The notes under the pieces are model-generated. The model was given only the letters and a program-made list of their open reading frames with translations, made no database searches and had not been told where the DNA came from. Source: Niebla homalea (taxonomy: Eukaryota > Ascomycota > Lecanoromycetes > Lecanorales > Ramalinaceae). Taken from it: a stretch of 64,000 nt of DNA. The translations under genes and the position numbers were made by a program. The stretch lies in assembly GCA_019925105.1 (NCBI GenBank), contig JAHGAU010000008.1, positions 1,364,001 through 1,428,000 of the forward strand, written 5' to 3'. This document shows, piece after piece, positions 12,147 to 21,960 of the stretch; position 1 is the first letter of the stretch, and each line of letters opens with the position of its first letter.

Positions 12147-13278
12147 GATATGACTGACAGCCGTTTGGCACCCTGTGGAGGAAAGCTAGAACGAATGTTT
12201 CTTGCCTATGCAACACATAGCAAGTAGGATGCCTTCGTCGGACCGAAGTATGCTGAAGACCGCGGTCTAGTCCGACGCCATGTTTTCAAAGATGATCTTG
12301 GTATGTCAATGACCCCATCCGATCATGAAGACTCGCGGATCAGCTCAAGTGATATCAGGGGACCGGTGCAAACCTGGGGATTGTGGATGATGTTGCCTAA
12401 TAAAGCTCGAGGAGCAATGAAAGTAACTAAGGAAACGAAGGGTAGCGACAAGAGTTGTACAATGTCAAGAGATGGTGAAGTTCAAAAGAGCGTCTTGGGA
12501 GGACGAAGAGGGTGATTTGTACGTTGGAAAGGCAATTAATATTAAGTCATAAGGTACCTGGAGTGCTGGATCAAACGATGAAACGCAGCAGATGTCTTGT
12601 TTGGGCCTTTTTGCAGGGTGGAGCTAGCCGAGTCAAAAGCCTCCAGGGCTGCTTGACAGGCTCGACAGGGGTCTTGACATATTGACAACACAGAGTATTC
12701 TTGCTGCGCGCTTCGCGAAGCTACTATGTGCCTCTGTCACTGTGATCGCTGGAAGGAACAAGGAAAAGATGGATCAGCAGAGCTGTTTACGGTAATGGAG
12801 GATTCATTAGGACTGCACTGATGACTGGAAGAGTCAGTGGTAGCTTGACTCCCTCCAAGTCTTGACAGCGGATGATTTCATTTGGCCGTTAAGCTAAGAT
12901 ACCGATACCTCAGGGAATCTATTTTTGGATCTTTCTTGGAAGCAATTCTTTCCGCATTTGATCGACTGAACTTAGCCATCTGAGAGATTCACCAATCCTC
13001 CTGCCCCTGGGCCTTCTACCTCGCATGACACTCCGCCCTTAGCTCAAGCATTCTGCTGTGATCAGTGCATTCGCCTTCACCTTCAGGTCAGACAAGCCTC
13101 AAAGAATGAGATCATCAAGGTTGCAACCGACGCCCCCTTCAATTCCCTCTCATCGTGAGCCACCTCGGATGCTGACCCGACACTGTCGTTATTTGCAGCA
13201 GGCTGCCTTGAGGAACAACTTGGATCTATGATCATTCCGCTGCTGTAAGGATGATCATTACCTCGGATCCGTGCAGCC
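12147..13278. other. Intergenic region between DUF1765 and SUA7
   Basis: About 1.1 kb. It holds the promoter and leader of the DUF1765 gene and the 3' flank of SUA7 on the same strand. No convincing coding frame, RNA gene or repeat is seen. Confidence 0.55.
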
Positions 13279-14620
13279 TCAAGCCATCGGTAACTTCTTG
13301 ATATCACCTACCACTCCTCCCTTTCCTTTCTCCAGCCACTCCTGGTTGATCAGTAGCTCCTTCTTGGGGTAAATGAGCTTGTAAGCATTACGGATAGTGC
13401 CATCACTGACCCCGGCGACCACCGAAATGTCCTTGGCTGACTTTGCCTGACCCATCAGGTGAGACGCAGTGTAGATACATGCCGCCGCAATTGACAGGGG
13501 AGAGCGCCCAGCAAGCATGCCGCACTTGTCCATGTTATCTGCTATCTCCTGCGAAACCTTGGAGATCTGGAACGAGAGACGAAGTTGAGAGCAGAACCGC
13601 TCGCAGAGCTCTTTCGGATCGGTCATCTGGACGGCATTGTAGAGGGTAGAGCTAATGTCTTGGTTGAATTTCCCTGTGAAGGTCAGATGAGGTGAACTAT
13701 CAGGACCAGTGTTATGCCACCGCTCGCCCTTACCTGGATCGTCATCCACGGCCTTCTTCTTCTCGGCATTACGAGTAGCGAAAAACTTTTCGAGAGCCTT
13801 GAAGATTCGCCCTATCTCGGCTGTTGCGTCACCATGTCAGCGTCACCTCAAACTTTTCGTCTGCAGCGCGCTTGACCAAACCCTGGGCGCTCAATTCTGT
13901 AATGCAATATCAAGCGGTAACAAGTAGTACGGATGGACAAATTTCAGCAAAGGCAAATGAATGAAACGGCCTACCTTTGGAAACCTTGGTCAGTGCAAAG
14001 ACCTCACGAAAGGTCCTGGGCACTTTGTGCTGTCGACAGGCAATAAAGAGCATGCCTGCTATGAGCGTTTCCTGGGACTTTCCGCGGAATGCACTTGCAT
14101 CGTGAACCTCTTTATACATGCCCTTGGTCGAGTCTGCGACGACCTTGGGCACTTGCATTGACTCGGCGAAAGCATCGATCTCTTTGTAGGCGGCCAACAA
14201 GGCCTTCGTGCCTTTATCGTGCGTTGCTTTGTTTTGAGCCCTTTGTAAATCGCGATTGCGGCCACCGTTGCCGCCCCCAAAGGAGATGGAAGTTTGCAAT
14301 TGAGCTCCGTTGAGCAGTGGGTTGGCCGCGTCTCCAACACGAGAAGGATCGTCCCCAGCTTGATCATCATTGGAGAAGGTGCGCCACTCGGATCGCGTGT
14401 CGACGATCCTGTCACCAAGGACAAGCCCGCAAGAGCCACATACGGTGTCACCCGAGGAGAACTCCTCGACCAGATTCGGTGGAACCTCCTTACACTCGCG
14501 ACAAATCAGATGCATGTTCAGGTTCTCCTTCCATGGCTCCTGTGAGCGAGCACCTGAACCGGGACCAGGCTCTACCACAGGAGCAGCAGTATTGGTTTGG
14601 GCTGTAGCAGCGGTAGCCAT
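13279..14620 (-). CDS. SUA7: Transcription initiation factor TFIIB
   Basis: TFIIB bridges TBP and RNA polymerase II at promoters. Exons 14620..13975, 13820..13734 and 13673..13279 give 375 residues. The zinc ribbon is visible (CRECKEV...VCGSCGLV), then the B-reader/linker (SEWRTFSNDD, DDPSRVG). The first cyclin fold follows (KGMYKEVHDASAFRGKSQE, ACRQHKVPRTFREV), then the second (ELCERFCSQL, RSPLSIAAACIYTASHL, GVSDGTIRNAYKLIYP). Intron 1 (154 nt) splices ...VSK to AEIGRIFKALEKF. Intron 2 (60 nt, GTAAGG, CTGAC, ACAG) is a multiple of three with no stop, so the unspliced frame stays open; removing it gives the spacing expected between the two folds. The ATG at 14620 (MATAATAQ) is chosen because the ribbon then begins near residue 35; the frame continues upstream to 14851 but that part is non-conserved. 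Confidence 0.92.
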
Positions 14621-15226
14621 GCCGGAAGGAGTTCTTGGCCCTTGGAAGCGCTCCTGTGCACGCTGTTTCACGCCTTTCGGCGTTACAGCAAGCTGATGTT
14701 TCGCAGCCAAAAGCCGAATGAAAAGAGGAGAATGCAGCTTGACGACTTTCTGACAAAGCGCGAAAGCCGAGGCAAAGACGTTGAGGGAAGCAGCTTGTCT
14801 AGCAGGCTTCTTGACTTTCGTACCAATGAAGGTGTCCGTGGAGAATAGCAAGTTGTATTCTTACAGAATGTCAGGAAGGCGAACCTAGAAGTGTAAAATC
14901 CGAGTGTGGTTTAGGTGACCAGCAACTTCGAATCGTCACAGCTCCTGAAGGTTGCAGAAGCCAGTAGCTGTCCAGATGAAGGGATGAGAAGATCGGGAAG
15001 GGAGGCACAAAAGGATGGGTGGGACGAGGAGGTGGGGAGTTAAAGAATCACTGGCGGCCTAACCTATCCCGGATTAGCGCCGTATCATCAGTACGTCTTT
15101 GCTTCTGCCGGCGAGCCTGTCCTGTACCCGAGGATGATGACGGCGAGCTTCACTTTCTTTTCATATAACGGACTCATCTTACTCTAAAGGACGTCCATCC
15201 TCGATAGAGAGACTTCCCCGACAACA
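14621..15226. promoter_or_regulatory. Divergent promoter region SUA7/ATP14
   Basis: About 600 bp separate the start codons of SUA7 (minus) and ATP14 (plus), so both promoters must lie here. No clear TATA box or named factor site was recognised. Confidence 0.6.
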
Positions 15227-15709
15227 ATGTCTGTACTAAGGGCGTCGGTACATTTAGAACCTTCATCATGCGTCCTGTCCAGGCCTTCGCTGACCATTAC
15301 AGCGTCTTGCAGTACCTCGCATCCCTTTACAACATGCCATACGGCAGAGACGCACTTTCCTTGCTCCTACAATAGCTCTCCGGGGTATGTTATGTCTTTG
15401 CGGTTGCCCATACAAGGGACTTTGACTGATATGTCACGTTCAGCGGATCTCGTACAGGATCTGTATCTGAAAGAGCTGAAGAACTACAAGCCCGCCGCTC
15501 TCAGCCCAAATGACGCCGACGCACATGTCCAAAAATTTGCCATGCCCAAAGCACCACCGTCACCGGAGGAATCGGACATAGCTAAAGATCTCAAGTCATA
15601 TGAGGAACAGCCCGTGGAGGTCGAGGGGCAAGCTGAGCAAGGGCAAGTGGTGGATGAAAGCAATTGGTTCGAGGAAGATGAGCCAGAGGAGGAACATACG
15701 GCACATTGA
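15227..15709 (+). CDS. ATP14: Mitochondrial ATP synthase subunit H
   Basis: Subunit h is a small acidic component of the fungal F1Fo-ATP synthase in the mitochondrial inner membrane. Exons 15227..15247, 15303..15384 and 15444..15709 encode 122 residues, close to the usual size. The mature N terminus reads RRTFLAPTIALR then ADLVQDLYLKELKNYKP, the family core; AHVQKFAMPKAPPSPEESD and a glutamate-rich tail ending EDEPEEEHTAH follow. Residues 1 to about 35 are basic and aliphatic, as a matrix presequence should be. Exon 2 is used in a frame different from the one that runs straight through the locus: the introns are 55 and 59 nt, together 114, so the unspliced region is also one open frame of 160 codons from the same ATG. 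The spliced reading is preferred because only it restores the conserved sequence before ADLVQDLY. Confidence 0.9.
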   Translation: MSVLRASVHLEPSSCVLSRPSLTITASCSTSHPFTTCHTAETHFPCSYNSSPGYVMSLRLPIQGTLTDMSRSADLVQDLYLKELKNYKPAALSPNDADAHVQKFAMPKAPPSPEESDIAKDLKSYEEQPVEVEGQAEQGQVVDESNWFEEDEPEEEHTAH

Positions 15710-16426
15710 AGAAGCTGAACGACTGTCTCTCTATTGTGTATCACCAGAGAATTCCAGAATTCTGCTCTGTTCGCCGCCCAATGTCTCCAAGCCTCGCGAT
15801 TCGACTTTGGATCGCACTTTGTAGTTCTAATTTGGCACCCCTACGGTATAATGCTACCAAGGGCAATGCTATGAAACTTGCTAGAGCAGGCAACAGACAT
15901 GCCTCCCCGGCTCAGGGACAATCTGCTCTGAACACTTATGTAGCCCCCTGGGTTCTTCCAGCCATTGCTTGCGTTTGGACATAATATGGTTTGACTGCTT
16001 CATGCAAGACTTCAGCAGGACCTCTGGGTGAGGATCCAACACTGTGTCCGAGACGACCGCGTTTTGTGCTATCTTTACCACTGCTGGCCACAGCCCCTCA
16101 ATGTCATTGGCTGGACCGATGTCTCAAATATGCACAATGATTCTGGAACCATCGAAATACGCATGCTCGATGTGTCCAATCCTCACAACAAATAATCTGA
16201 ACCAGTCGCGGCGCAAGTACAGTCCGCTGTGAACACATGGGACGCACGCTCTAATGTTGATCGGCACAATGAATTGGCACCTTCTATGAGCGACGATAGT
16301 ACACCACGGCAAGATCAAGAATGCATCCAGGATATGTAAAATCAGTGGCAAAGGTGTAATTTGATTCAAAACGAGGGTATCCTGAATGGTACATTGCGTC
16401 GTCGATGCAAATAAATTGGAGGGGTA
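15710..16426. other. Convergent 3' region ATP14/cyclin
   Basis: About 720 bp between the stop codons of ATP14 and the Pch1-type cyclin. It should contain both 3' untranslated regions. No gene or repeat was recognised. Confidence 0.55.
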
Positions 16427-17722
16427 TCACGATTCGACTTCGCCTTCTTCACTTCCATTATCCGCCCTTGGACTACTAAGACCAATCTGCTCGTCAATAC
16501 CGTTTGACGTGCCTGGTATCGAACCTTGTGGGACCATGGACGCTTGCGATTGGGTGGCAGGGTTGTCAGATAAAGCAACATGCAGTGGAAGGGCTTGACT
16601 GCTGCTTGTGCTGGAGACGCCAACCTTGCGGTGCGGGTTTTGCTCGCCCCCAGACTGCAGACGTTGCCTTTTTCGAGGGCTTTGGTTGACATCTCCATTA
16701 GTCTGCAAATGATTCTCATTGGCTTTGAAACCTGCTTCACTCTGATCTTCAAGCTCTCGCTTTGCGGAGGGACGGGGTTCCGAATCCAGACTGCTCTCTG
16801 TTGCTGCTTGGATTCTTGGATGACGAGTCGCGTCCTGGTTCCCATCCGATCCCCGAGGCATCCTCTCGTATAGGCTGTTATCCCGCCCGGGCTTGGCCGG
16901 CGTACTTTGGTAGACGTTGGCCATGTAGTCACAGGCCTTGGCAATATCTCCTACGCTTGCTCCGACGCTCTTCCACCATGGTAGACCTATATTACTGTCT
17001 GGAAAGCTGACAGTCGATTGACGGGCTGCGGCATAAAGTGCGCTTGCGGCTATGGTCCTCGATGGGAAAAGAAGGCAGAGGGTAGTGAGACAACTGTCAC
17101 TGATGAAGGCCCAAGCAGCGTTTCTGAGCTTCTTGTTGTTCTCCTCTCCATATCTCAGCAGCAGGTCGTAGAGGGTCTTGTAGGGTGGCTCCAACCTCAA
17201 GTCGAAGCACAGTGCTTCCAGAAGTAGGTCCTCATTCAACAGAATGTTGTCTCTCCACCTCCAGTATTCTTTGTCCTGTTCGTCCACGGTCTTGTAAGGA
17301 TCTTTCTGGGCCACCCGGACGCAAGCAGTGACTAGATCTTTCATCTTCCGACAGCACTCCTCCACCTTGGTAGCTAGAAATAAGCTTGTGGCAGCCATGG
17401 AGTAATAGTGATGGCCTGGTCTGCTGGGGGTATCCTGCATCGAATATCTTACGTAGAACCTATGCAGAAAGACGGAGGCCGTGCCCAGGGTGATTTGAGG
17501 AAGCCTCAGCATGATGCCAACCTGCAGGATGAAATTGACACCCTTGCTCCTATTCTCACGCTCCTTCTCGGGTGAGAGACCATCAAGGATAGAAGGGGCC
17601 CGGAGGAGTTCTTCTTCACTGAACAGCCACTGCGACTCCGCGGCCATGATTATCTCATCCGGTAGTACAGCAGTCTGGAGTGACTGAGGAGTAGAGGAGC
17701 TCTTCATCGTTGCTGCAGGCAT
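16427..17722 (-). CDS. pch1: Pch1/cyclin T-K type cyclin (Cdk9 partner)
   Basis: A single exon of 431 residues. The cyclin box begins after QWLFSEEELLRAPSILDGLSPEKE and contains ENRSKGVNFILQVGIMLRLPQ, TASVFLHRFYVRYSM, AATSLFLATKVEECCRKMKDL and EDLLLEALCFDLRLEPPYK. These are hallmarks of cyclin K/T-type proteins such as fission yeast Pch1 and Aspergillus PchA, which activate Cdk9 (P-TEFb) to phosphorylate the RNA polymerase II tail. The second half is disordered and hydrophilic with a basic patch SPRKRQRL that could be a nuclear localisation signal, ending in an acidic SEEGEVES. A CTD-kinase Ctk2-type cyclin is less likely because the DGLSPEKERENRSKG start of the box fits the Pch1 group. The family is secure, the exact orthology less so. 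Confidence 0.85.
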   Translation of the reverse strand: MPAATMKSSSTPQSLQTAVLPDEIIMAAESQWLFSEEELLRAPSILDGLSPEKERENRSKGVNFILQVGIMLRLPQITLGTASVFLHRFYVRYSMQDTPSRPGHHYYSMAATSLFLATKVEECCRKMKDLVTACVRVAQKDPYKTVDEQDKEYWRWRDNILLNEDLLLEALCFDLRLEPPYKTLYDLLLRYGEENNKKLRNAAWAFISDSCLTTLCLLFPSRTIAASALYAAARQSTVSFPDSNIGLPWWKSVGASVGDIAKACDYMANVYQSTPAKPGRDNSLYERMPRGSDGNQDATRHPRIQAATESSLDSEPRPSAKRELEDQSEAGFKANENHLQTNGDVNQSPRKRQRLQSGGEQNPHRKVGVSSTSSSQALPLHVALSDNPATQSQASMVPQGSIPGTSNGIDEQIGLSSPRADNGSEEGEVES

Positions 17723-18384
17723 GGTAGAAGCTGGCAGAGGATTGTGATTTTGGATGGGCTCTTTAGAGAATTATGATGTGGCTGGTGCTAGTGATTATTG
17801 CTTGGCCAAAGGCTTGGGCTTCGACTTTTGATGAAATGAAGTGTCGGGACAGTCCATTCTCGGTAGGCAATCGTCGCACTCAATGGACGTGTATGTATAT
17901 ACTTAAGAGCCAATCAAAGACCTGGAGAGCCCACAGCTGCACATGTGGTCGCATACCCCTACATTCGGATTCACGAATTTGAGATTTTTGTCAAAATCAC
18001 GTACGACTTTTGTACTCAACAACCACACATTCAGGTTGGACGCGAATGGAGGAAATGAATTCTCATAGTATAAAGACTCTACAGCTTAAGTTTAAGAGAT
18101 TAATACTTCATAATGAATGTATTGGAGGTGGTATGTTGAGTCCAAAATGGTGTTCAATAGGGCTACTGCGGGGTAGTTACGGGGCCCAGAATTTTCACAC
18201 ATTCTATCTATATAAAATCCTTTATACTCCAGCTATATATGCTCAAAATAAGGTAATATTGATACAAGAGGTGCTAGCCTTTATAAAGATCATATTCAGT
18301 TACTATGAATAACCCTTGAATAATCCTTGAGGCGTGGTTGTTGCTGTTCTGTAGTTTTGATGGTCCGCACCAGCTGTACAGTTG
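17723..18384. other. Cyclin upstream region, partly AT-rich
   Basis: It contains the promoter of the Pch1-type cyclin. From about 18010 to 18310 the sequence becomes AT-rich with an unsupported 100-codon frame, and it leads directly into the inverted-repeat element at 18385. No gene is recognised. Confidence 0.5.
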
Positions 18385-18909
18385 ACTACCCACTAAATGA
18401 AACACTCGATTTAAGAAACTAGCTGCTGTAAGTAGGCGAAATCTACCTGTTTCTTACTTATCGGGGGTATACTGAATGTACTTAGGGGGGCTCTTTAAGG
18501 GTTATATACCCGGGAGGCTCCAGCCTTACCAGCCTTATCACCCTTACCACATAGCCCCTACCCTCATCTGCACGCGTACCTGCACTCTTACCCTGGTATT
18601 GAGACCGGTAAAGGTAACAGTAAGGTCTAGCTAGGTATTAAGGTGAAGGTGCAGATGCGGGTGGTGAGTGGTAAGGGGGTTGGTGAAGGTGGTGAAGGTG
18701 GTGAGGGTGGTGAGGGTGGTGTGAGGGTGGTGAGGGTGAGGGTGATGAGTAGATAGTACAGGTATATACAAGTGAGAAGCAGTAACGGCCTATTCAGGAG
18801 TCTATTCAGGGCCCGTAATAGCTCTCAATCCACTTCATTCGCGATATAAGAAATCCCCTGCTGTAAGAAACACCCTACTCGAACCGTGGTGTTTCATTTA
18901 GTGGGTAGT
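18385..18909. mobile_element. 525-bp terminal-inverted-repeat element (MITE-like)
   Basis: The left end ACTACCCACTAAATGAAACA at 18385 is matched by its reverse complement at 18889-18909, a 21-base perfect terminal inverted repeat. The 3-4 bases outside it on each side are also near-complementary, differing by transitions. Next to the right end, GAAACACC and GGTGTTTC form a hairpin. Deeper inside, a second imperfect inverted repeat pairs about 18540-18573 (ending CATCTGCAC) with about 18649-18676 (starting GTGCAGATG). No open frame for a transposase is present, so it would be non-autonomous. I could not define a target-site duplication, so superfamily is open. Confidence 0.75.
18680..18748 (+). 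repeat. G-rich minisatellite of GGTGAGGGT-like units
   Basis: Nine-base-type units of GGTGAAGGT, GGTGAGGGT and variants repeat about seven times, inside the inverted-repeat element. Runs of two to three G recur at short spacing, so the strand could form a quadruplex; this is inference. Confidence 0.75.
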
Positions 18910-19106
18910 TGGCCCCCTTGTGTCCCCTATAGCGGAATCCTTTCGGCACCCCCCCTGCAGGACTCCGCTGACGAGGACCGTTCTAGGTGCTGCTCCTAGA
19001 ATGGGAGGATGGAAAAGGGGCTAGGTAACATGCCGTAGCACCAGGTTCTGTGCACTTTTGAAATTGACAATGCTACGTTCGAAGGCAGGTGGCAATTCTG
19101 ACGAGG

Positions 19107-19136
19107 TTCAGACACACACACACACACACACACACC
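19107..19136 (+). repeat. (CA)n microsatellite
   Basis: About thirteen CA dinucleotides in a row in the spacer between the inverted-repeat element and the F-box gene. The rest of 18910-19211 shows nothing else of note. Confidence 0.9.
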
Positions 19137-19211
19137 ACTGCTTTGGACGGCGTGTAATTGACTCTACCTCTATAATACAATGTTTTTTCCTTGCCATCAT
19201 TTGCTAGCTTC

Positions 19212-21152
19212 TTAGAAGAAGCTGTTCAGATCAAGCTTTCGCCCTCTTGGCCGTTCCTGATGAGCCCACCAGCGTGTGCCAGCCGGGTGTTCCAAGTTCC
19301 ATGACCCATCACACCGCTTGCTTGTCCCGCTTAGATTCTCCTCCTCGCTCCGGACGATATCGTCGAAGTCGATCAGAGCATGATCGCTCCCCTCTACATC
19401 TGGCTCGAGTGAGTACTCAATGTTACTCCCCACGGTGCCCATAAATCCATTAAAGTCGAATATCTCATTTACCACCGCGTCCTCCTGTACAACAGCCTTG
19501 TACTGTACCGTCATCCATGCATCCTCCAGCCTCTGCTGTGCCGCTCTGCGAGCTGCCCGGAGACCTCCAGGTGGGATGCCGGCAGCGACAGCTTTTGCCG
19601 ACCAATCACTGGGTAACTCAATCTGGGCTCGAGGTTTGCACAGGGCTTGTATCAAACCGTAGTGGTCTGATGGAGCTCGAATGGTCCGCAAATGGGGAAA
19701 GCCACCTGCGCGTATCGAGGCGACAAGGTTCTCGTTAGCTGAGCCGGGCACAAGGATATCCCAGTGTAGGAAGTCAAGAAGTGGTGAAGCCATGATTGGC
19801 TGCATAACAATCTCTCCCGGGGGCACCTCAGGAGACGTATCTTGAACCAGAGTGAACTTTTCGAGGTTTTTTAGACGGAGCAGGAGCTTCGAGATGGCTG
19901 AGACATAAAGTACGTCCATATTGACCAAGGCTAATTTCCGTATCCCGAACGCATTAGGCGTTCTCGAAAATTCGGAGAGTCCCCAGAAGGTAACGCCCTC
20001 GAGATCCTGAAGCCGGAGGCTTCTAAGCGGTGGCAGATGCTGTAATGTGTGATCATCAAAATCATCCATATCGAAATTGGAGATACAAAGATGTTGGAGT
20101 GAGGGCAGTCGCTGGAGGATGCCGGGTCCTCGGACTTTCCTTGGGTCGAAATCATGTTTCATCCTCACGAAGACGTCCTTCTCCAAGATTCCTTGATTCG
20201 GGGAATGAAGTAGGAGGGTTGTCAGGTACGACCACGTGTTATGATAGCCAGCGAACGTGTCCTTCTGCGCCATGTCCATCAAGCCTGGAGCCAGCTGCTT
20301 TTGAGATCTGAGCGTGATGGCCGGATTCTCACCTATCAGCCATAACTGTTCTTTCAGCCGCCTTCGGGTGGACAGTGCATGCACCAGCCTGTCATAGGTG
20401 TGGCCGTAGATTGTATAGCAGCCCATGAGCCTTTCGAGATTGGGACAGGCCATGACCACCGATGCGACTAGGTTGACCCACTCATAGCTCATGGGTTCGC
20501 CATGAAATTGCAGTTGAGGAACCTCCAGTTCAAGCACATGCTGTGCAAGGAAGGCCCGTGAGCGCAATGTTCGCCGAAGTAGTCTCAACCGTAGAGCCGT
20601 CTTCCCCTTTGCCCTTTTCAAGAAGTCTTCGGAATCGTGGCCAACCAGGGAGATACGAGCGTACCTGAAGATACAAGTCAGCGGTCACGTTTGGCCGAGT
20701 GGGAAAGCAACGAACAGATGCTTGATTGCAGCCTTGTCCCACGCTCTACAGGTCAAGGCGAGGGCGCATATGTTTCTGGCGAAGCATGTATGGCAGCTCT
20801 CCATCTCATGGAGAAGCTTGAGTTGGCGCGAGATGCAGTCGTAGATCTCCGCTGGAAGGCATTTGAAAACCGGCCGTCGATCTATTCTGGGCTGAGCAGA
20901 ATTTTGCGAGACCTGAGAGCCGAGCGAGAGAGGTGATGGGGATGAGTATGTGCTTGCTGACGAAGTGAAGGTTGAGGGGCCACTCCGGCTTGAGGGGAAA
21001 GCGGACCTTTGGGATAAGGGAGTCGAAGATCTCCCATCCTCGTTGATCGCCGTGACTGAGCTCCTGGACAAGGCGAGTGGTAGCTTCTGGACTCTGTATG
21101 CGCCAATCGTCGGATCCCAGATCTGACCATGCTGAGGTCGATTGCTTTGCAA
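19212..21152 (-). CDS. F-box protein with leucine-rich C-terminal region
   Basis: F-box proteins tether substrates to SCF ubiquitin ligases. Two exons are clear, 21152..20716 and 20664..19212, with a 51-nt intron (GTTCGT, CTGAC, TTCAG) that restores KHLYARISLVGHDSEDFLKR. The F-box is FKCLPAEIYDCISRQLKLLHE through ICALALTCRAWDKAAI, preceded by a serine-rich stretch. The long C-terminal part has irregular leucine-rich segments such as LPSLQHLCISNFDMD, LPPLRSLRLQDL and LLLRLKNLEKFTL, likely the substrate-binding surface. The conserved-looking N terminus (GQIWDPTIGAYRVQKLP) begins without an ATG: the codon at 21152 is TTG and a stop lies upstream in frame. A first exon is therefore missing from this call; one possibility starts at an ATG near 21300 and splices at GTATCA, but I cannot confirm it. 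Substrate unknown. Confidence 0.75.
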
Positions 21153-21960
21153 CGAGGTTGATTCTCAGCGCCGGATACTAGCCACGCCAGGGAGAAGGCA
21201 ATATAGAATCATGATACGTACGAAGCGGAAGAGGAGGATGTTGGTCCGAGGAGGTTCTGTCTATCTGCGCGACTTGCCATATATTGTTGGCTCGAAACAT
21301 GAGGCCTGTGACAAGCGAGTCTCGTTCCCTATCGAGCTTGTCGACTCCTTTGCACCCTGGGAAATTGGGCAATTGGGAAAGTGCCACGCCAGGATGACGG
21401 AAGCATCCGAAAGCCGCCAACAGGAACCATGTCCCAGGGGCCCCCGCAATAATTGATCAGGGCACTTTATATCAGGACTTTCTACAAAGGCCTCATTTTT
21501 GCCCCACGACTTTTCCTCCCCTGTTTCCATAGATTTCTACAGCAAAGACATTGCTTCTCAGGAGTGTCAACCTACGCCTTCTGCTGCCTTTGGCGCCAAC
21601 CCTAGGTCGATCTGTGTAGGGATTGACGATACTCCGTACACGCCCAGAAGATGTCAAGCAAGCACATATGATATTGAACTGCAAGGGGGTATTGCTCGAG
21701 CAAGAAAAGGTATGTACAGCATCTGCAGCTTGCGCGCTTCACTGGCGCCTCGCCATATGATGAGCCTGACTCTGGTCGCTTCCCAACCACAACGCCGTCC
21801 TGATGTCTATGCATCATTCGTCCAATGGTATGACTGATCGTTATTCACGACGTGACTAACGGCCTCACGCCAAAAGGCTGGTTCCTTTCGGATGCCCGTC
21901 ATTAGATTACTACCCATGGGCTTTTCGTACATGTTCCGTCAAGTGTCTGAACATGATTCG
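21153..21960. other. Spacer between F-box gene and SCH9
   Basis: About 800 bp containing the 5' end of the F-box gene (probable missing first exon and promoter) and the 3' flank of SCH9. No separate gene is recognised. Confidence 0.5.

Noticed and set aside
14621..14851. Upstream extension of the TFIIB frame
   Set aside because: The extra 77 residues are not TFIIB-like, and the ATG at 14620 gives the normal distance to the zinc ribbon.
15227..15709. Continuous 160-residue reading of ATP14
   Set aside because: It breaks the conserved sequence before ADLVQDLY; the three-exon model restores it. Kept only as a retention hypothesis.
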